Assembly (NCBI GenBank): GCA_021234155.1 | Contig: JAJEKV010000224.1 | Coordinates: forward strand, 620,001-684,000 | Direction of reading: 5' to 3' | Length of the DNA stretch: 64,000 nucleotides | Origin: Isoetes taiwanensis | Lineage: Eukaryota > Streptophyta > Lycopodiopsida > Isoetales > Isoetaceae | Part shown: one piece after another, positions 57,460-64,000 of the stretch | Position numbering within the stretch: the stretch's first letter is position 1 | How the letters are laid out: each line of letters begins with the position of its first letter | Notes under the pieces: generated by a model | The model's input: only the letters and a program-made list of their open reading frames with translations | Told to the model about the DNA's origin: nothing | Database searches by the model: none | Position numbers and translations under genes: made by a program

Positions 57460-58285
57460 CTACCATATGAATTTCCTTATTGCAGCTTCCATGATTCTGT
57501 AAGAATTCTTATCCCCTACTATTGCTGAGGAAAAGTAGACGTGTGTACTGCCAATAATAGCATTGGCAATTTCTACTCTCCCTGCCAAAGATAGGGTAGA
57601 TGTATACATAGACAAAAAAAAATTTTCTTGATCCTCGTCACAATTGGATCCCATAACCCCTGCAGTGAACAATTTAGGGATAAGGGGATACCTAAAATAC
57701 TTGTAGCAGAATTACAGTTCAGAACCCTAATTCCTTGCAATGTAGAATCCTGTGAGTCATAAATGATTGCACTTTTATTCTTATTCAACAGAATCCCTGC
57801 AGCTGCACCAAAATTGTCCATTGCCAATAAGAATTTTTCTAGACTTCTGCCTTTTTTTTTTGAGGAAGACAAAGGTATCATCTGCATATTGCATAATGGT
57901 GAAAAAGCCATCCCCCCCCAAGTTCCAAACTATTTATTTCTCCATCAGTTTGCATTTGCATAATCTTTCTTGTAACCATCTCAGCAACAATTAAGAATAA
58001 ATATGGGGCTAAAGGACATCCTTGTCTTACTCCTCTTTGGCATCTGAATAACTTTGTAGGAGTACCATTTAATATAAAAGCTGAAGATGCATTTATATTA
58101 AAGCTCCATACCTTTTGGTATGCCTTATTGGAGAAACCCATATAATTATTCGTGTAAGTCACACCCATGAAATTCCATGTACGATATAGTTGCCTCAAAA
58201 TTCCTTCCATTGAGGCACCTATACCATGCCATATGAAAGCCATACAATTTACCTCAAAATCCTTCCAGCACAGCATGCTGACCAC
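57460..58285 (-). pseudogene. LINE reverse transcriptase
   Basis: The palm carries FRCQRGVRQGCPLAPYLF, the signature of non-LTR RTs, with ASSAFILNGTPT before it. The catalytic YADDT is present near 57,890 but in a different frame from both neighbours because of an indel beside an A/T homopolymer. The thumb region follows with TSILGIPLS. Further breaks occur at ~57,660 and 57,460. Confidence 0.85.
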
Positions 58286-58290
58286 AGAAC

Positions 58291-59144
58291 TCTAATTCAA
58301 ACCTAAGGCAAATGTAAGCTTTTTATTTTCCGCCAGATTGCATATGTATCCACCAATGTATTTACTGCAAAATTTCAAATTCATGCAAACTCTTTATAGT
58401 TAATGTAGATATGCAACTAAGCACACTCTAAAATAGGAATTCCAGAAGGACATCTTCATCTATCCGGCAGTTTTGGCTATGTATTCAAATGGCTACCTAT
58501 GGAGTATGCAGCAAAGCTTAAGCAAGCTATGTGACAAAGTTAGAGATTGGGAAATTTTGCATCATTCAGAATGCAAACTTTTTTGAGGAAATCGATAACA
58601 AATTGCAAGACAACATGCTGAAAAGAGAACCACTCTTAAATAGGGAACCAGATGAAAGATTTATGCTCTTTGCAGTGCTGCCAATAGAGTATTACAGGTC
58701 TTTGCCATGCTGTCAATGGAGCCTAGACTCAGGTTCAGAGCTACCGTGGTATCACGAATAAAGGAATCTAGAATCAAAATACAACAATACAATGTTAAAA
58801 GCTTCTCAACTCACATCCATTAACAATTGGATTGCCAACCATTATGTTTGACTATCTTAGAGATGGAAACCAGAGGGACCAACATGTTTGCTGGGATAAA
58901 TTATCTCTTACCTATGCGCACCTAAGTAATCTCTTGTGTGTGCATTCTAGCCAAGAATCCGAATGCCCATCCTCATGTGGATAGCCTTCTTATATATTGG
59001 AAAAGGAGGCTCTTTTTTGCATCTATGCATGTGGGATATTCGTACATGCTCTAGATTCTAGAACAATCTTGAACATTCTAGAACCATTAGGGTTGGAGGC
59101 ATCCTTAAACATGTATGAAACATCAATCCTTTTTTCAGTGAATA
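58291..59144. other. No recognised gene
   Basis: AT-rich sequence. A 76-codon plus-strand frame at 58,531-58,761 has no known domain. Near 59,040-59,100 short TTCTAGAA phrases appear, a foretaste of the satellite beyond 60,940. Confidence 0.4.
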
Positions 59145-59212
59145 TAGGCTTGGTCTAGAGGTTAGAATGCGGGGCTTGGGGGGCAATGATTAGGGTTCGA
59201 ATCCCCTAATAA
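59145..59212 (+). other. tRNA-derived SINE head or tRNA pseudogene
   Basis: A-box-like TGGTCTAGAGGTTAG and an exact B box GGTTCGAATCC lie ~30 bases apart, the spacing of internal RNA polymerase III promoters. The B box sits in a 7-bp stem ATTAGGG/CCCTAAT with TTCGAATC as loop. No acceptor stem closes the molecule, so it is a SINE head or decayed tRNA and not a working tRNA gene. Confidence 0.5.
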
Positions 59213-59279
59213 CATAATAACTTTTAAAAGCCTCCCTTTAAGGCCCAAGCATGCAACATGGACGTAGGATCTTGGATCC

Positions 59280-59965
59280 AATCAATTGCAAAGATCGTGC
59301 CACGTGGCATATATCGAAACCAACGCCTAGGATCGCGCCACATGGCGAAGCTCACAGATCGACGATCAAGATCGAAGTCGATGTCGACCGCAGAATAGTC
59401 CACCTCCTCGCCAAGTGGACGGTCAGATCGACACCAACACCTAGGTTCGCACCACGTGGCAGATCTCACAAATCGACGATCAAGATCGAATACGATGTCT
59501 GCCGCAGGATCGTCCACCTCCTCGCCAAGGATTGAAACCAATGCCTAGGATCATATCTCGCAGCTCAACGATCAAGATTGAATTCCATGTCAACTGCAGG
59601 ATCGTCCACCTCCTCGTCAAGTGGATGGTCAGCTCGAAACCACGCTGAGGATTGCACCACGTGGCGTATCTCATAGCTCGACGATCAAGATCGAATTCGA
59701 TGCCGACCACATGATCGTCCTCCTCCTCGCCAAGTGGGCCCGATCGACACCAACGATCGGGATCATGCGTGGCGGATTTCACAAATCGGACGATCAAGAT
59801 CGAAGTCGATGTCGGCCACCGCAGGATCGTTCGCCAAGTGGACGGTTAGATCGACACCAATGCCTAGGATTGCGCCACGTGGCAGATCTCACAGATCGAC
59901 GATCAAGATCGAAGTCGATGCCGATCGCAGGATTGTCCACCTCCTCGCCAAGTGGAGAAAAGAAA
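59280..59965. repeat. GC-rich ~110-bp minisatellite with G-box motifs
   Basis: Six tandem units are marked by ACGATCAAGATCGAA-type phrases at ~59,362, 59,476, 59,568, 59,681, 59,790 and 59,897 (period 92-114). Most units contain GTCCACCTCCTCGCCAAG and, in four units, CCACGTGGC, a perfect palindromic G-box core. Open frames on both strands are by-products of the repeat and its lack of stops. Confidence 0.88.
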
Positions 59966-60129
59966 AATCAACGCGCACCACTGCATCTGAGCCGTCTAGA
60001 GTGACAATGGCACCTTCCACGGTCAGGTTGGCTCGAAATATCGCAGCCTACCACTAATATATATATTTTATATACAAGAAAATTAGCACATCCTATGGTG
60101 CATGTTTCTACGATGCACGCTCCAATTTC

Positions 60130-60945
60130 AGCATATTCCTATGGTATAAGTTGAGATTCTCTTGGATTTTATCAAGATTCCCCTAGATTCTTTATGATAT
60201 TATGAAGATTGCCTTAGATTCCCCTTTAATTATATGACATTCCTCGCTTAGATTCTATGAAGATTCCTCTAGTTCTCCAAGAATCCATTAGATTTTATGA
60301 GATTCCCTTTGATCCTATCAAGATTGCCCTAGATTCTCTATGATGTTATGAAGATTCTCTTAGATTCCCTTCAAATTCCACGAGATTCCCGTAAATTCCC
60401 TTAGATTTGCTTAGATTTTAGGAGATTCTTCTAGGTTCTATTATGTTTCATGCAATTCCCTTAGATTCCCCTTAAATTCTATGAGATTCCTGTAGATCCC
60501 TTTATATTTGCTTACATTTTATGAGATCTGTTACATTTCATGCAAATTCTCCAAGATTCTATGTAGATTCCTTTAGGTTTTATGAAGATTCCTATAGATT
60601 GCATCAAAATTCCCTTAGATACCCTTAGATTTTATGATATTTTATTATAACCTATAAAAATTCCCCTAAATTCTCCATGATGTTATGAAAATCCCTTAAA
60701 TTCCCCTCAAGTTCCATGAGTTGCTGTGAGATTCTCCTAGATTGTCAATTCCCTTAGATTCCCGTCAAATTCTATGAGATACCTGTAAATGCACTTAGAT
60801 TTGCTTAGTTTTTATGAGATTCCCTTAGATTCTGTTACGTTTCCTATAATTTCCTTATGTACTCTGAAGATTCCCCTAGGTTCTTCAAGATTCCATTAGG
60901 TTTTCATAGATTGCCTTAGATTTTGTGAGATTCCCTTATTTTCTA
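60130..60945. repeat. AT-rich degenerate satellite (GATTCCCTTAGATT-type)
   Basis: Endless variants of TTAGATTCCCTTAGATT, ATGAGATTCC and TATGAAGATTCC alternate without fixed period over ~800 bases. No coding potential. Confidence 0.8.
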
Positions 60946-61215
60946 GAATGTTCTGGAAAGTTCTAGAACTTCTAGAAGATTCTAGAGAATTAGAACTTCT
61001 AGAATTCTGGAAAGTTCTAGAACTTCTAGAAGATTCTTGAATGTTCTTTAGAACATTCTAGAACTTTCCAGAATGATCTGTCGAAGATGTTAGAATGTTT
61101 TAGAAAGTTCTAGAACTTCTAGAAGATTCTGGAAAGTTCTAGAACTTCTAGAAGATTCTAGAATGTCCTAGAATATTATTCTAAAACATTCTAGAACTTT
61201 CTAGAATGTTCTAGA
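60946..61215. repeat. TTCTAGAA satellite resembling heat-shock-element arrays
   Basis: Runs such as CTTCTAGAAGATTCTAGAA place TTC and GAA pentamers in alternating orientation at the two-base spacing of heat-shock factor sites. At least four such clusters occur between 60,960 and 61,170. Looser versions continue to ~61,640. It may be simple-sequence drift. Confidence 0.75.
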
Positions 61216-62069
61216 TTCAATTTTCTTTATATTTCTATAGAGTCTCTTATGTTTTATGGGATTGCCTTAGATTTCGTGAGATTTTCTTACTTTCTACAAC
61301 TTTCTAGAAGATTTTACAACTTATGTTTTATTATTCTAGAAGGTTTTATGTTTTAGAACCTCCTAGAAGTGAACTGGAATGTTCATTCTCTTGTCCAATT
61401 TATATACTGTAAAGGGGTCTCTTTTTTGCACGAATGCATGTGGGATATTTGTTCACGAATGCACGGACGAGATAGGCCGCCAGATCTGACGACTCAAATC
61501 GCATCGGCCAAGAAGCTTCCAGAACATTCTCGAACCTTCTAGAGCGTTGTAGAAAATGCTAGAACATTCTAGTCTAGAACATCCTTCAAACATTTTAGAG
61601 CATTCCATAACTATCTAGAGCATTCCAGAACATCTGAGTAGATCATGCTAGAAAATAAAGCTAACGTAAAGCTATGATCTCATATCAAAAATTTAAGAGC
61701 AAAACCATCATCCAATTAAATTGGGATTATGTCAACTCCAAAATCACGTCAACCTGCTGTTGTCTTCTAGGGGGTTTTTGTTTTTTTTATTTTTTTTTCG
61801 GACTTCAAAAATAACATAAGGTTGCGATTCACGTGTGACGTTTCATATGCGAATTGAAATATGCAAAAATGAAGAGCAAGTTGCTAACATAGATGAGACC
61901 AAAATTGCTTGCTCGATAGATGATAATATTAGGTTTGATAATAACAGATTGCATTATTTGCGAGGCAATTCCAAACTCGAAATTATCGATACCTCATACA
62001 AAAATATCATATATTCCAATAAAACATTAAGGGATCAATCCATGTTTTTCCACGTGTTTAACAAGGTGT
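61216..62069. other. Satellite remnants and AT-rich DNA
   Basis: Continuation of degenerate TTCTAGAAC and GAACATTCTAG phrases to ~61,640, then T-rich tract near 61,775-61,798. The plus-strand frame 61,835-62,455 extends over the antisense of the phosphatase relic and is not supported as a gene. Confidence 0.5.
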
Positions 62070-62690
62070 GGTTCCATGTCGGCCGTTCTATCCGGTTCGG
62101 ATATGAATCTAACACTTCACCCACCGTCATCCCCATAGCCAAATTATGCATAATAGACACAAACTTCACCGTAAAATCATCCGCCGCGAAAGTTTTTTGG
62201 ATCGTAAGATGGTGGATTCAGGGCCTGCGTTTGATTGTAGAAGCATTTGAGAGCATCATCATCCACTATGATTATATCATCCTTATTCTCGATACCAAGT
62301 TCGTCCATCATGTTACTCAAGTGTTTGATGAAGATAGGCTTGCCTGTTGGATCCTTGGGATTAGTGAACTTCACACATTTGTTCTCCGATCCCAAAAGGT
62401 CAACCAATGTCACGATTTCCCCCGGTGCCTCCAAAGTATCCTTGATATTCCTTAGTTCCATGGATGACCAAATACCAACTCGAATAACTTTGAATGCCTC
62501 ATCTAGCATCACCTTCAAGTGCGGCCAGCGGATAGATCCACTTGGTGTTTGATTCTACCGGTGTCCGATGAAACCGATCTCTAGCCACTTTATTTTTAGG
62601 GAAAAGTCTTGCAAAGGACTCCGTTTAGGTCGAACACCACAACCTTCTTAGAAACGCAATGCAAGCTGAAACATCAAACATGTATCTGGT
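62070..62690 (-). pseudogene. FCP1/NLI-interacting-factor-like HAD phosphatase relic
   Basis: HAD phosphatases of the FCP1/SCP type remove phosphate from proteins with a DxDx(T/V) nucleophile. Here the first motif reads VVVFDLNGVLC near 62,620 in one frame. After a frame change, 62,177-62,518 gives KVIRVGIWSSM, PIFIKHLSNMMDELG, DDIIIVDDDALKC with the second Asp motif, and NPPSYDP. The first motif has Asn where the second Asp usually stands, a change seen in plant relatives. Frame breaks near 62,530-62,600 and the end at ~62,180 indicate a pseudogene. Confidence 0.65.
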
Positions 62691-64000
62691 CAGCAAGATA
62701 TGATAACACAAACAATACAAACGCGCCAAGCGTGATTTGAGTTAGTCTTAACCAAATCGGGCGGGCGCGGATTTAGTTTCACAATGAAAACTAATCCAGC
62801 GACGCTGACATTTAATTCAAAGGTAATACAAATTAAAACGTAATGCTGCGATTTTTGTGGGCAAGGCCATACCTATCATCTTCAGTTTATTTGGCCGTCA
62901 TCGGCCATTCTCCCTTAGCCACCCTTTAATCTTCGCCTTCTTCTGACTGTTAGAGTTGTTATTTTTTATTAGTTCCTGCGCCCTTCATTAACCGACATTA
63001 TTTTACTATTGATTTGGCAAACTGTGGAATCACTAGAGCCGCCTTTGGTTGCCTTCAGTTTCGTTTTTTCTGTCAATTAGTTCATTGTTAACCGCGGAAT
63101 CTACTCTATTGTTGCTTGCATCACCTCGGAAGGAGGCAAGGATATTCCCTAAGTTCGGGCGCGATCCACGATTCTGAGAGCGTCGGTTTAGCGACTATTT
63201 GTTCATTATTGCTTTCCTTATCAGGCTGCGGATTACTAGTTCCCTCACCGAAGCATCATTCCACTTTCGAATTGACAAGTCTATTTAGACTTTTGATTGC
63301 TGATGATTTCAGGTTGCCATAAGGGCCTTTAGGAGATTTGGCAAAGCACATGCATGAGGAATGGTTCAAGAAAGTCTTTGGTTTGTTCATCACTCACAAA
63401 GCGGTGACATCTTCTAACACCCATAAGAGCCTCTCTCGCAATATAACCTCCAATATGAAGCTCCAAGCAGTTGTATCAATTGGAGCAAATGCCTCGATGA
63501 GGTAAGCAGCCATAGATGGGGAAATCCATTTTTATTTAGGGCCCTTCTCCTTAGTTTGTAGCTCGACTTGATTTCCCCACTTAGGAGGGGGTCCCGATCC
63601 TCATCCTCTTCGACTCATCCTCGCTCGACCGATCCCGATCCGTATGATAGAATATAGTTCTTAAGTCCGGATCATCTAGGAAGAAAACATTCCCATGCAT
63701 CGCTATTGTCACCCTTGGCCTTAGCAATATCATATTCCTGCCCGACAAAGATGGCTATCATAATAAAGATCACATGTGCCATCTTTTCGCTCGCTCGCAG
63801 ACTCATTATCCTTAACATCATATATTAGGCATCCCTCCCTAATAACTTTTTGAGGCACTCCAGATCATGAGCCGGATAGTGCATACAGATGTGACTCCAC
63901 CTGAAGGACAAACGATGACAATAGTGAAGGACCTCTCAGCTTGTCAATCCTATACCTGGTAAAGAAGCATTTGTAGTCCTTCCTCGTTCATGCCCATATC
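62691..64000. other. No recognised gene up to window end
   Basis: Mixed sequence with somewhat higher GC in 63,100-63,700 (several TCGACC/GATCCCGATCC phrases). Short frames such as 63,116-63,322 are unassigned. An element or gene may begin beyond the right edge. Confidence 0.35.

Larger units (their letters stand above)
55626..58290 (-). mobile_element. L1-type LINE, 5' truncated, with poly(A) tail
   Basis: A 31-base T run at 55,626-55,656 is the poly(A) tail on the minus strand. Upstream of it, in element orientation, lie RT palm and thumb, the zf-RVT region and a C-terminal part. ORF1, the endonuclease and the RT fingers are missing, as is usual for incomplete reverse transcription. No clear target duplication was found at the 5' break near 58,290. 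The frame is broken in several places. Confidence 0.85.

Noticed and set aside
57763-57994. Plus-strand frames within the LINE
   Set aside because: Antisense shadows of the reverse transcriptase.
59224-60057. Overlapping 95-127-codon frames on both strands
   Set aside because: They arise from the stop-poor ~110-bp minisatellite and repeat the same peptides.
61835-62455. 206-codon plus-strand open frame
   Set aside because: Its second half is the antisense of the FCP1-like phosphatase relic and no domain is visible; length alone is not enough.
1-64000. CRISPR array, rRNA operon or bacterial genes
   Set aside because: No regularly spaced short repeats with unique spacers and no rRNA sequence; all recognised genes are of plant or plant-element type.

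Overview
This window reads as nuclear DNA of a land plant with a repeat-rich, AT-rich genome. The evidence is an intron-containing alpha-expansin gene, a RETICULATA-RELATED (DUF3411) chloroplast-protein gene, relics of a cell-wall-type invertase and an ACT-repeat (ACR) protein, and plant-type Copia, Gypsy/Tat, CACTA, PIF/Harbinger, Helitron-like and L1-type elements. I cannot name the species. The mixture would suit a gymnosperm, fern or lycophyte better than a compact angiosperm genome, but that is a weak inference. There is no bacterial-style operon structure, CRISPR array or rRNA.

Layout, left to right. 1-4,622: minus-strand Copia element (Copia-1), cut by the window edge, with its 5' LTR and tRNA-iMet-type primer site. 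About 4,950-10,580: broken plus-strand Copia (Copia-3), interrupted by unrecognised DNA and, inside its 3' LTR, by a retroposed LINE-ORF1-like cassette (9,350-10,403) with a 13-bp target duplication. 12,714-13,154: fold-back MITE. 13,555-14,266: 306-bp tandem repeats that abut a Gypsy element (14,267-21,572) with domain order protease, RNase H, RT, degenerate RNase H, integrase. A 3.67-kb CACTA transposon (16,064-19,730) has inserted in its RT and carries an apparently intact two-exon RETICULATA-RELATED gene. 22,491-25,499: two tandem copies of a 1.5-kb LTR-like unit. 26,211-30,559: two ~310-bp direct repeats flanking an ACR pseudogene. 31,303-32,299: the alpha-expansin gene, the only convincing ordinary host gene. 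32,696-38,161: complete but decayed Copia (Copia-2) with both LTRs, only 400 bp downstream of the expansin.

40,340-42,756: possible Helitron whose 3' hairpin end is clear, containing an invertase pseudogene. 47,780-49,800: a ~2-kb inverted repeat with a 33-nt spacer, both arms carrying parts of the same unknown protein. 50,683-53,489: PIF/Harbinger-type element proven by an empty-site paralogue at 53,796-54,150. 55,626-58,290: 5'-truncated L1-type LINE with a 31-nt poly(T) end. 59,145-61,640: tRNA-like SINE head, G-box-bearing minisatellite, AT-rich satellite and a heat-shock-element-like array. 62,070-62,690: FCP1/HAD-phosphatase relic.

Most genes here do not work together as a pathway; the window is a record of nested transposition and gene capture. 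The strongest biology is the CACTA element carrying a whole plastid-protein gene, the duplicated-RNase H Gypsy, the large coding hairpin, and the Harbinger insertion with its preserved empty site. Repeat edges given as round numbers were estimated by eye.
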